Shown here in pieces: positions 40,250 to 47,899 of a stretch of DNA of 64,000 bases; the first letter of the stretch is position 1; each line of letters begins with the position of its first letter. The DNA is from Planctomycetota bacterium (GTDB lineage: Bacteria; Planctomycetota; Planctomycetia; Gemmatales; Gemmataceae). The stretch lies in contig JACPPF010000037.1 in assembly GCA_016191165.1 (NCBI GenBank), forward strand, positions 1-64,000, given 5' to 3'. The position numbers and the translations under genes are program-made. Below the pieces are notes generated by a model. It was not told the origin of the DNA. It did no database searches and was given only the letters and a program-made list of their open reading frames with translations.

Positions 40250-41641
40250 TCAAAACAACTCCTCAATCACCCGCCCGCCGATGTTGATGCCGAGGGTTGC
40301 CGATTGCTCTGTCGTGATGCCGACGGCGTGCATGATGGACGCCGCCAGATCCGCGGGCGTGACCGGGCGCAGGCGTGGACGTTCGGCACGGGCATCGCTT
40401 TCGCCGATGACCTGCCCGCCGCGCACGCCGCCGCCGGCGATCAGCGCGCTGTAGCAGTGCTCCCAGTGATCGCGGCCCGCCTTGTCGTTGATCCTGGGCG
40501 TGCGGCCAAATTCGCCGATCGCGACGACCAGCGTGGTCGCCAGCAGGCCTCGCTGGTGCAAATCCGTGAGCAAGGCGGGCAGCGTCTGATCGAGCCAGGG
40601 GGCTTGTCGATCTTGCATGATCTGGAAGTTGCGGTAGTGGTTGTCCCAGCCGCCGTCCCCCGCGTCCTCCTCGGCCTCGACGTGATCCGACCAGTTGACC
40701 TGCACGAACGGCACGCCATGCTCGACCAGCCGGCGCGCGAGCAGACACGACTGTCCAAAGCGCGTTCGGCCATAGCGATCGGCCAGCTCGGGCCGTTCGC
40801 GCGACAGATCGAACATGCGCGACGCTTCCGGTGTGGTCAACAAGGCGAGCGCCTGCGTGCGATAGTCGTCGATGGTGCGCTGACTACCGGTGTCAAGCGA
40901 TCGTCCTGCCTGGCCCAAAGCGCGCAGCAGTCGCTGGCGATTTTGTAGCCGCTCTGGTGAAAGATTCGCCGGCAGTTGCAGAGCGGGAATGCGAGTGCCC
41001 TGGTCTGGGTCGTACAGGAGCCGAAAAGGATCGTAGAGTGCGCCAAGCGTGCCTCCGCCTTCGCCAGCGATGGCACGCTTGCCCTGATGAAGGCGTCCGC
41101 CGACCACCATGAATGGCGGCATTTCCGAGCGAAACCCCTTGGCCCGTGCCACGATCGAGCCTAGGCATGGCCGAACGCTCCCCGCCGCCGAGGCCCCGCC
41201 AAGGTTGACGCTGCCGACCGTGCTGCCCGTCAGGCCCGCCGTGCCCGCGACGCCGTGATCGTTGGAGGCGGTGTGGAGGGAGCGAATGATCGCAATGCGG
41301 TCAGTCCACTCGGCAATCTCCGGAAAAAGTTCGCCCATCCGTGTGCCGGCGACGCGCGTCTGGATCGACGAGAACGGGCCGCGATACTCCATCGGCGCGT
41401 GGGGCTTCGGGTCCCAGGTGTCAAGCTGCGCCGGTCCGCCCCAAAGCCAAAGGAAGATCACCGCGCGAGCCGTCGTCGTTTTTTCGGCGAGCGGGGTCGC
41501 GTAAGCGGCCGGATTACTCGCCTGGAGTGAAAGCAAATCGGCCATCGACAGCCCGAGCGCCGCCCGGCCGACGGTCCGCACGAACTCCCGTCGGCCAAGG
41601 CTCTGGCAGGCATACCGCCGATGATGTCCCATGAACAACAT
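40250..41641 (-). CDS. DUF1501 domain protein
   Basis: I place the start at 41641, since GGAGAG is six bases upstream; 41647 and 41632 are alternatives. The 463-residue protein has a Tat-like N-terminus (RREFVRTVGRAALGLSMADLL), then VIFLWLWGGPAQLDTWDPKP and ASNDHGVAGTAG, the hallmark DUF1501 blocks. VVAIGEFGRTPRIND and GRDHWEHCYSALIAGGGVRGG are also conserved. The fold is that of alkaline-phosphatase/sulfatase-type enzymes. Planctomycetes typically encode it after a DUF1549/DUF1553 cytochrome-type gene, which is absent here, so the operon may have been split. Its substrate is unknown. Confidence 0.92.
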   Translation of the reverse strand: MLFMGHHRRYACQSLGRREFVRTVGRAALGLSMADLLSLQASNPAAYATPLAEKTTTARAVIFLWLWGGPAQLDTWDPKPHAPMEYRGPFSSIQTRVAGTRMGELFPEIAEWTDRIAIIRSLHTASNDHGVAGTAGLTGSTVGSVNLGGASAAGSVRPCLGSIVARAKGFRSEMPPFMVVGGRLHQGKRAIAGEGGGTLGALYDPFRLLYDPDQGTRIPALQLPANLSPERLQNRQRLLRALGQAGRSLDTGSQRTIDDYRTQALALLTTPEASRMFDLSRERPELADRYGRTRFGQSCLLARRLVEHGVPFVQVNWSDHVEAEEDAGDGGWDNHYRNFQIMQDRQAPWLDQTLPALLTDLHQRGLLATTLVVAIGEFGRTPRINDKAGRDHWEHCYSALIAGGGVRGGQVIGESDARAERPRLRPVTPADLAASIMHAVGITTEQSATLGINIGGRVIEELF

Positions 41642-41742
41642 CAACATCTCTCCGCGCGTGGCGTGGGGGGCAGTGGGATTATAGCAGAATCGGAAGGGCC
41701 GTTGTGAGTTCGCCGTCCCATCGTCCGATCAAGGATTGTCGC

Positions 41743-43164
41743 TCAAACTTTCGCCAGCACCTCGCCCATGCTTCGGTCCAGAATCGACAACATTTCATCA
41801 ATCTGCTCGGCGGTGACCACCAGCGCCGGCCCGAACGCCAACCAATGCGGATCGAAGCGACACAAAAGGCCGTTGGCCAGCGCCTGCTTTCCGACTTGCG
41901 TGCCGAAGGCGACCGTTTGGGGAAACTGTTCCTTCGTCCTGGGATTCTTGACGAACTCCATGCCAAGGAACAGTCCCTTGCCGCGGATGTCGCCGATGAC
42001 GCCGTATTTGTCCGCGAGTTTCTGGAAGCCGGCCTTGAGCCTGGCGCCCTGCGTACGGGCGTTGGCACACAGATCGCGTTCGAGGATTTCGCGCAGCACG
42101 GCAATGCCGGCCGCGCAGGAAATCGGATTGCCCTCGAAGGTGTGGCCTTCGACGAAACCCGGATTCTCGCTGATCGGCCCCCAGAAGGCGTCGGCGATGG
42201 GCTGCCGGCAGATCATCGCCGAGACTGGCACGAACCCGCCCGACATGCCCTTGCCCGTGCAGATGACATCGGGGACCACGCCAAACGTCTCCGCGGCGAA
42301 CATGCGTCCCGTGCGGCCGATGCCGGTGATGATCTCATCGAAGATGAGCAGTACGTTGTGGCGATCGCACAACTCGCGCAGCATCGGCAGGTATTCCTCG
42401 GGCGGGTCGATGATGCCGCCGGTGTGGCCGATGGGCTCGACCATGACCGCAGCCACGGTTGCCGGGTCTTCCATGTCAATGACATCGTTAACAAGCGACG
42501 CGCACGTGATGTTGCAGCCATGCTCCCCTCGCCCCTCGTGGGAGAGGGGTTGGGGGTGAGGGACATAGGTCTTGCCAAACGGACAACGGTAGCAAGTCGG
42601 TGGAAAGACCTTTACGAAGCCGGGCGGCAGCGGTTCGTTCACGGTCTTGCGGGACTTCAGGCCCGATGCGGCCAGGGAGCCCATGGTTGAACCGTGCCAG
42701 GACTGGTAGCGGCTGATGATCTTGTACTTGGCTGGGTTGCCGGTCAGCTTGTGGTATTGGCGGGCCAGTTTGATCGCCGCCTCGGTGACTTCGGAGCCGC
42801 CGCACTGAAACTTGACCGTCGAAAGATCGCCCGGCGCGACCTCGGCCAGCAGATTCGCAAGTTGGACGGCGACCGGATTCGTGCCGTGCATGGGGGGCGA
42901 AAAGTGAAGCGTATCGAGTTGCGTGCGAACCGCGTCGATAACGCGCCGGTTGTTGTGCCCGACCGAGGCAACGTAGATGCCCGACAGCGCATCGAAATAG
43001 CGCTTGCCCGCCACATCCCAGTAGAACACGCCGTCCGCCTTCGCCATGATCAGCGGCTGCTTGGTCCATTCGTACATCTGATCGCGCACGAAGATATGGC
43101 GGAGGAAGGACTCCTCGGTGGTCTGCGCCTCGGTAATGAGATCGGGAAACGAATGGGATGGCAT
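41743..43164 (-). CDS. class III PLP-dependent aminotransferase
   Basis: The 473-residue enzyme (start 43164; upstream frame to 43302 not supported) has the class III hallmark DEIITGIGRTGRMFAAE and the PLP-lysine block CTGKGMSGGFVPVSA (Lys near 303). YFDALSGIYVASVGHNNRRV is the N-terminal glycine-rich block, and HTFEGNPISCAAGIAVL is the C-terminal one. Such enzymes move amino groups between omega- or beta-amino donors (such as beta-alanine, putrescine, taurine) and a keto acid. It stands divergent from the flippase-led cluster and might supply an amine to it, but it could equally be independent. Residues about 201-214 (VPHPQPLSHEGRGEHG) come from an inserted DNA repeat. Confidence 0.92.
   Translation of the reverse strand: MPSHSFPDLITEAQTTEESFLRHIFVRDQMYEWTKQPLIMAKADGVFYWDVAGKRYFDALSGIYVASVGHNNRRVIDAVRTQLDTLHFSPPMHGTNPVAVQLANLLAEVAPGDLSTVKFQCGGSEVTEAAIKLARQYHKLTGNPAKYKIISRYQSWHGSTMGSLAASGLKSRKTVNEPLPPGFVKVFPPTCYRCPFGKTYVPHPQPLSHEGRGEHGCNITCASLVNDVIDMEDPATVAAVMVEPIGHTGGIIDPPEEYLPMLRELCDRHNVLLIFDEIITGIGRTGRMFAAETFGVVPDVICTGKGMSGGFVPVSAMICRQPIADAFWGPISENPGFVEGHTFEGNPISCAAGIAVLREILERDLCANARTQGARLKAGFQKLADKYGVIGDIRGKGLFLGMEFVKNPRTKEQFPQTVAFGTQVGKQALANGLLCRFDPHWLAFGPALVVTAEQIDEMLSILDRSMGEVLAKV
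42522..42562. repeat. intragenic palindromic repeat (GGGGAG.CCCTC type) in the aminotransferase gene
   Basis: The sequence with inverted GCTCCCCTCGCCCCTC and GAGAGGGGTTGGGGGTGAGGG arms is read in frame as residues 201-214 of the aminotransferase (PHPQPLSHEGRG). The same repeat in opposite orientation lies inside lhr at 62559-62596. The repeat type is widely seen in intergenic bacterial DNA. It probably forms a loop that the enzyme tolerates. Confidence 0.75.
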
Positions 43165-43304
43165 GACCGTGGCCCTTGAAGCGGTTGCGGTTGGAGCGAT
43201 AGTCAACAGTCTAATGGGCGCGGGCCGGAATTGCAAGAAAACGGCGCCGCGATCGCCGCATCGCATGGTTTGCGTCAAAAATTCCGAATATCGGCCGGGC
43301 AAAA

Positions 43305-43334
43305 TTGGCAGCCACTGAAAAAGTGACCTAGAGT
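43305..43334 (+). promoter_or_regulatory. candidate promoter of the 43374-52833 cluster
   Basis: TTGGCA (43305-43310) and TAGAGT (43329-43334) are spaced by 18 bases, a 5/6 and 4/6 match to sigma70 consensus, 40 bases before the flippase start. Sequence inference. Confidence 0.4.
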
Positions 43335-43373
43335 CGAGTGAAGGTTAATTCGGATCAGACGGCCGGGATAAAG

Positions 43374-44894
43374 ATGGATAATCCACGAACGCTCGCCCGC
43401 AACATGATTTGGAACTGGGCCGGCTTGGCCTTGGGTATGGCGGCCGGGTTCGTGGTCATGCCGTTTTTGATTCGCCGGCTGGGTGAGACCAACTACGGCC
43501 TGTGGGTTTTGATTGGCTCGCTGACGAGCTATTTTGGCCTTCTGGACCTGGGCGTGCGGGGATCGATTGGCAGATTCATCGCATTACACCGGGCGCGGGG
43601 AGATCAGGAGGCGGTCAACGCGACCTTGAGTACGTCGATGGCCATTCTGGGAACGCTTGCGTTCTTGGCCGTGGTCGGCGTTCTGGCGCTGGTGGTGGTT
43701 TTTTTCCAGCTGTTCGAGGTCTCCCCCGATGAGGTCGCCAACGTTCGCCTTGCCCTGGTGATCGTTGGGCTAAACCTGGCGTTGTCGTTTCCATTTAGCC
43801 TTTTCGACGCCATTCTCTGGGCGTACCAGAGATTTGACCTCCTGAACGCGATTGATATTCCGACCATCCTCGTGCGGACGGTTTTGACCTTTGCTCTGAT
43901 CGACGGCGAAGGCGATCTGGTGACGTTGGCGGTGCTCACGCTCCTGAGCGCCGTTTTGAATGCGGCCGCCAAGGCGGTTGCGAGCTACTACCTCGATCGA
44001 GGCCTCCGGATCAAGGTTGGGCTGGTGCGGCGCGAAATGGCCGGGGCGCTTTTTGGGTATGGGTTCTGGCACTTTCTGCTGACGGTCACCGTGCTGGTGT
44101 CGGGGCAGATGAGCCTCTTGATCGTCGGCGCGATGTTGAGTGTCGGGTTGGTGACGGTCTACAGCATTGCCCACCGCCTGGTTGGAATCGCTGGCGCTTT
44201 CTTGAATGCCGTGACCGGCGTGCTCACGCCGGTGGCAACCACGAACCACGCGGAGGATCAAGCGGAGCGACAACAGGACTTGTTCATTGCAGGAGGGAAA
44301 TACTGCCTGGCCCTGGGGCTTTTCTTCTGGGGTTTCTTCTTTTTCCTCGGCCAGTCGCTTCTGCTCCTCTGGCTGGGCTCGGAGCAGAGCGGTGCGGCGG
44401 AACTGCTGATCTTGATGGCTTCGGGTTTGATCCTGCCCATGTCCCAGCGCGTCACCCATAGCATCCTTTTGGGCATGGGACGCCACAAGGTGATTGCCCT
44501 GGTCGGCGTGGCTGAGAGTTTCGCGGGTACGATCCTGGCGCTGGCCGTCGCCGGGCGATTTGGCCTGATCGGGGTGTGCCTCGCCTTCGTGGCGTGCGAA
44601 TTCGTCTGTCGAGGGGTCATTCAGGCCATGTATACGTGTCGGCTGCTGGGGGTTTCGTATCGCCGGTATGTTGTCAACGCCCTGACGCCGCCGTTGATCG
44701 CGGCCGTGCTTCCGACGCTTGGATTGGCCGGCGTGACCTGGTTCTGGATGCCGGCGACCTGGCCGCAATTGATCCTGGCGACTGGCGTGTTCAGCCTGAT
44801 TTTCCTGGGCTCGTGCGTGTTATTCCTGAACGCCGGGCTCGGTCTGCGCCACGGGGTTTTCCCGACGTTCGGGACGGTTCCGAAGGAGGCCTGA
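43374..44894 (+). CDS. oligosaccharide flippase / MOP-superfamily exporter
   Basis: The 506-residue protein begins ARNMIWNWAGLALGMAAGFVVMPFLIRRLG and continues YGLWVLIGSLTSYFGLLDLG, matching Wzx-type polysaccharide flippases, with 12 or so membrane segments. The start at 43374 is chosen because the upstream GTG (43338) extension has no homology-like character. It moves a lipid-linked or large polar molecule across the cytoplasmic membrane. As the first gene of a long co-directional cluster with ligases and acyltransferases, it is the likely exporter for whatever the cluster makes. Some MOP members export peptides or small molecules, so an oligosaccharide cargo is not certain. Confidence 0.92.
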   Translation: MDNPRTLARNMIWNWAGLALGMAAGFVVMPFLIRRLGETNYGLWVLIGSLTSYFGLLDLGVRGSIGRFIALHRARGDQEAVNATLSTSMAILGTLAFLAVVGVLALVVVFFQLFEVSPDEVANVRLALVIVGLNLALSFPFSLFDAILWAYQRFDLLNAIDIPTILVRTVLTFALIDGEGDLVTLAVLTLLSAVLNAAAKAVASYYLDRGLRIKVGLVRREMAGALFGYGFWHFLLTVTVLVSGQMSLLIVGAMLSVGLVTVYSIAHRLVGIAGAFLNAVTGVLTPVATTNHAEDQAERQQDLFIAGGKYCLALGLFFWGFFFFLGQSLLLLWLGSEQSGAAELLILMASGLILPMSQRVTHSILLGMGRHKVIALVGVAESFAGTILALAVAGRFGLIGVCLAFVACEFVCRGVIQAMYTCRLLGVSYRRYVVNALTPPLIAAVLPTLGLAGVTWFWMPATWPQLILATGVFSLIFLGSCVLFLNAGLGLRHGVFPTFGTVPKEA

Positions 44895-44922
44895 AGTACC
44901 AGGCCGGCGGTCGAGTCTTTGT

Positions 44923-45053
44923 TTCTCGCAAAGACGCAAAGATCGCAAAGTAGGACAAGAGAATGGACGGGCGAGGAGTACAAGCAGAGGGGTGACAATT
45001 ACAGCCGGTTCCCTCGGTTGAATTCCTTTGCGTCCTTGGCGGCTTTGCGAGAA
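44923..45053. repeat. inverted repeat flanking the spacer before 45068
   Basis: TTCTCGCAAAGACGCAAAG at 44923-44941 and CTTTGCGTCCTTGGCGGC at 45026-45043 (ending GCTTTGCGAGAA at 45042-45053) are imperfect inverted copies; outer TTCTCGCAAAG pairs exactly with CTTTGCGAGAA. The pattern is a common dispersed bacterial repeat. It separates the flippase from the rest of the cluster and could form a leader structure or terminator. Confidence 0.75.
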
Positions 45054-45067
45054 CTCAAGAAAGGCTA

Positions 45068-45970
45068 ATGGCCATGTCGGCCGTGACGAAACCGGTCATT
45101 GGCATCCTGTTCCCCGGCGAAATGGGGTCCACGCTGGGACGGCTTCTGATTGGCCAGGGATATCGCGTGATTACCACGTTCGCGGGCCGAAGCGCGCGAA
45201 CCCAGCGACTGTCGGGCGACGCGGGTCTGGAAACGGTCGCTTCCATCGCCGACCTCGCTCGTGGGGCCCAAGTTGTTTTGTCGTCGGTGCCGCCCGGCGT
45301 GGCGCAGGCGGTGGCCAGGGGGTATTGCCTCAACATCGCTCCAGCGCAAGCGCCGTTGTACGTGGATCTCAACTCCATCTCCCCGGAGGAGACCCTCGCG
45401 ATTGCCGAGGCGTGCAAACAAAGAGGAGTTCGCTTCGTGGATGGAGCGATTCACGGCATGGCGGCACGACTGCCCGAGGCCGGGACTCTCTACCTAAGCG
45501 GACCGTGGGCCAACGAGGTGGCGGAAATGTTCGCTCCGGTGATGCGGGTCAAGGTTCTGGGCGAAACCGCAGGCCAGGCGTCGGCGTTCAAGATGCTGAT
45601 TTCTGGCCTGGCCAAGGGAGTCGTCGCCCTTTTTCTGGAAATGGCCCTCGCGGCCCGTGAGGCGGACCTTCTGGACGAGTTATTGACGTGCTATCGCGAT
45701 GCCTATCCCGGCATCATGGAACTGGTGGATCGGCTCCTGCCGACCTATCCCATGCACGCGGCCCGGCGCGGCGTCGAACTGGAGGAGGTCGGACGAACGT
45801 TCCGCGGCCTGGGCTTACGGCCTTGCCTGGTGTCGGCGGCACAGCAGCTCACCGCGGCGGTGGGGCGGCTTGACCTGGCCGACCGAAAACGAAGCGACGC
45901 CGCGAAATGGTCCGTGCCCGAAGTGATCGAAGTAATTTTTGCTGGCAACCCGCTGCGGGCATTCCAATAA
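45068..45970 (+). CDS. NAD(P)-dependent dehydrogenase, 6-phosphogluconate/hydroxyisobutyrate type with DUF1932-like C-terminus
   Basis: The 300-residue enzyme has a Rossmann N-terminus (IGILFPGEMGSTLGRLL, with GxxGxxG) and a helical C-terminal domain (SAFKMLISGLAKGVVALFLE, YPMHAARRGVELEEVGRTF) like DUF1932 proteins. VVLSSVPPGVAQAVAR and DLNSISPEET are conserved segments of the beta-hydroxyacid dehydrogenase superfamily, and KMLISGLAKG holds the catalytic Lys. It should oxidise or reduce a beta-hydroxy acid with NAD(P). AAAGG precedes the ATG. Context suggests it prepares a building block for the following ATP-grasp ligases. Confidence 0.85.
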   Translation: MAMSAVTKPVIGILFPGEMGSTLGRLLIGQGYRVITTFAGRSARTQRLSGDAGLETVASIADLARGAQVVLSSVPPGVAQAVARGYCLNIAPAQAPLYVDLNSISPEETLAIAEACKQRGVRFVDGAIHGMAARLPEAGTLYLSGPWANEVAEMFAPVMRVKVLGETAGQASAFKMLISGLAKGVVALFLEMALAAREADLLDELLTCYRDAYPGIMELVDRLLPTYPMHAARRGVELEEVGRTFRGLGLRPCLVSAAQQLTAAVGRLDLADRKRSDAAKWSVPEVIEVIFAGNPLRAFQ

Positions 45971-45972
45971 CC

Positions 45973-45996
45973 AGCCCCACGCGCCAGTGTGGGGGC
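45973..45996. repeat. short family C hairpin
   Basis: AGCCCCAC and GTGGGGGCT form an 8-bp stem around a 7-base loop, related to the CCCCACGCG palindrome at 16121-16181. It sits between the dehydrogenase and RraA-like genes in the cluster. Confidence 0.7.
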
Positions 45997-46033
45997 TTGC
46001 CCGGCGATTCCAGCCTTTGGAGGGGATAAAGTC

Positions 46034-46786
46034 ATGGCGAAAAAACCGCGCTCGGCAGAACTGCATCCTGGCCCCGGGTTCCGCGTGAGGACCGACTTTC
46101 CGCGCCTGGACAAGGCCCTGTATCAACAACTAGGGGAATTTCCCACTCCCGACATCTCCGACCTGTTGAATCGGCTTTACGCCGTGGACCCGGCCATCAC
46201 CTGCCTGACCGGCGCCCACCACCGCTTGTGTGGGCCGGCCTGCACGGTCAAGGTGTTTCCTGGCGACAACCTTCTGGTTCACAAGTCACTGGATGTTGCC
46301 CAGCCTGGCGACATCGTGGTCGTGGACGCCGGGGGATCAACCATGAACGCGGTCCTCGGCGATCTGGTTTCGACCAAGGCCAAGCATCGGCACATCGCCG
46401 GCTTCATCGTCGATGGCCTGATCCGCGATCTGCCCGGGATCATGCCGCTGGATTTTCCGATCTTCGCACGCGGCGTCACTCCCATCGGTCCCTTGCATCG
46501 CGGGCCGGGGGAGATCAATTTTCCGATCTGTTGCGGCGGCATCGTGGTCAATCCGGGCGACATCATCGTGGGCGATGCCGCCGGCGTCGTCGTGGTGCCG
46601 CGGGAGATCACCCACGAACTTTTGGCCAGGCTGCAAAGCCACGAGGAAGCGAATGCGGCCTATTTCGCATCGGTCAAACGAGGCGATTTCTCCAATCAGT
46701 GGGTGGACCGAATGCTCGAAGAGCTGAATTGCCCCACGTTTGAAGCGGAACCATGTTTTTCCACCATGAAACCCGAGGAGTTCTGA
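46034..46786 (+). CDS. RraA-like protein of the biosynthetic cluster
   Basis: The start at 46034 has GGAGGGG 8 bases upstream. The 250-residue protein has the RraA signature GFIVDGLIRDLPGIMPLDFPIFARGVTP and a second block GDIIVGDAAGVVVVPREI, so metal and substrate residues are present. It extends about 30 residues longer than the copy at 34313, with an extra N-terminal segment (FPRLDKALYQQLGEFPTPDISDLLNR) and a C-terminal helix. Aldolase activity on a 2-oxo-4-hydroxy acid, or oxaloacetate decarboxylation, would fit. Two bases separate its stop from the next start, so it is tightly coupled to the oxygenase-like gene. Confidence 0.9.
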   Translation: MAKKPRSAELHPGPGFRVRTDFPRLDKALYQQLGEFPTPDISDLLNRLYAVDPAITCLTGAHHRLCGPACTVKVFPGDNLLVHKSLDVAQPGDIVVVDAGGSTMNAVLGDLVSTKAKHRHIAGFIVDGLIRDLPGIMPLDFPIFARGVTPIGPLHRGPGEINFPICCGGIVVNPGDIIVGDAAGVVVVPREITHELLARLQSHEEANAAYFASVKRGDFSNQWVDRMLEELNCPTFEAEPCFSTMKPEEF

Positions 46787-46787
46787 A

Positions 46788-47828
46788 ATGGCCCGTATGT
46801 TTTCGTTTGATCCCCGCGACTACGCAGCGACTTTTCGCAGCGAGGGATTCGTGCACATTCCCGGGGGGTTGTCGGAAGAATTTTACCAGATTCTTTCCCG
46901 GCAAGTTGACGAGTACCTCGCCGGCGAGTTGATGAAAGATTTCGCCATCGGCGACAAGCAACAGGCCCTGTATCAGTTTCCTCCGAACGGAAACTACCAG
47001 GAAGACCTGAGACAGGCCGTTGCCGGCGTGTGTGGTGTTGAGGCCTCGGCGCTGGTCTTGTCGGAACGCCACATCAAGGCGTATGAGGCCAAGGCGATCC
47101 CGGATCCCCTGGCCCATAAAGATCGCTTTGCGTCGGAATTCTCCGTCGGGTTTTCGGTTCGCGTGGCCAATGAATCCACGCTGTCCTTGTTCCCGTATGA
47201 CGAGCTGGATGTCAATCCCTTCAACTCGTCCACGGAACTGCGCGCCAGCTTGAGACCCGCTTGGCTGCCGGAGAAACCGCTCCAGAATGCCCGCCGCGTT
47301 GACATCAAGGATTCGCCAGGCGATGTGATCATGTTCCGTGGCAACTCGATCTGGCACCTTCGCTCCAGGCCGGCGGGCACGGTCATGCTGTACCTGAAAT
47401 TGAACACGTTCAACTGCGACCCTCTGGGTGAGGACGCGGCCACGGCTGACTTCCGCAAACGTACCAACGAATTGCTGACGCATTCCGATGCGGAGCTTGA
47501 GCCGATGATCCCGCTGCTTGGTCGGCGCGTCGATTATTTTCACCGCCGGTACAACCGGGATTGGCAAGAAGTCATCGGCGTGGTCCTGTGGGGAGAACGG
47601 CATTTCACCATCGACGCGGAAGAATTGCGCGCCTTACAGGCGGTTGACGGGAAGCGATCAGTTCGAGAGATGATCGAGGCCATGGGCCCGGGCGGCGCCT
47701 GGCAGGAGCGAATGGAAAAGGTCCGGGCCCTCGCGGCTCGGGGGATTCTGGATTTGCTTCCGGCCCGCGTGAACAGTCACCGGAGCAACGGCACCCTCCA
47801 GGAGGATCGCCTGCTCGTTTCCGTGTGA
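46788..47828 (+). CDS. Fe(II)/2-oxoglutarate oxygenase-like protein with winged-helix-like tail
   Basis: The 346-residue protein has the phytanoyl-CoA-hydroxylase-like opening DYAATFRSEGFVHIPGGLS. The facial triad candidates are H110-K-D112 and H190 (GDVIMFRGNSIWHLRSRPAG), and the following R194 is placed to bind 2-oxoglutarate. A separate C-terminal part (about 275-330: FTIDAEELRALQAVDGKRSVREMIEAMG) has the look of the PqqD-like or winged-helix domain seen in peptide-modifying proteins. It could hydroxylate an amino-acid or peptide intermediate. It is directly preceded by the RraA gene with a 1-base gap, and followed by ATP-grasp genes. Both assignments are by motif only. Confidence 0.78.
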   Translation: MARMFSFDPRDYAATFRSEGFVHIPGGLSEEFYQILSRQVDEYLAGELMKDFAIGDKQQALYQFPPNGNYQEDLRQAVAGVCGVEASALVLSERHIKAYEAKAIPDPLAHKDRFASEFSVGFSVRVANESTLSLFPYDELDVNPFNSSTELRASLRPAWLPEKPLQNARRVDIKDSPGDVIMFRGNSIWHLRSRPAGTVMLYLKLNTFNCDPLGEDAATADFRKRTNELLTHSDAELEPMIPLLGRRVDYFHRRYNRDWQEVIGVVLWGERHFTIDAEELRALQAVDGKRSVREMIEAMGPGGAWQERMEKVRALAARGILDLLPARVNSHRSNGTLQEDRLLVSV

Positions 47829-47899
47829 TTGAAGGTTTTCACGCAGGTTTGGACGGAACCGTTGCGTAATCAGCACCGGATTGCGAATTGGAGAAGAAC

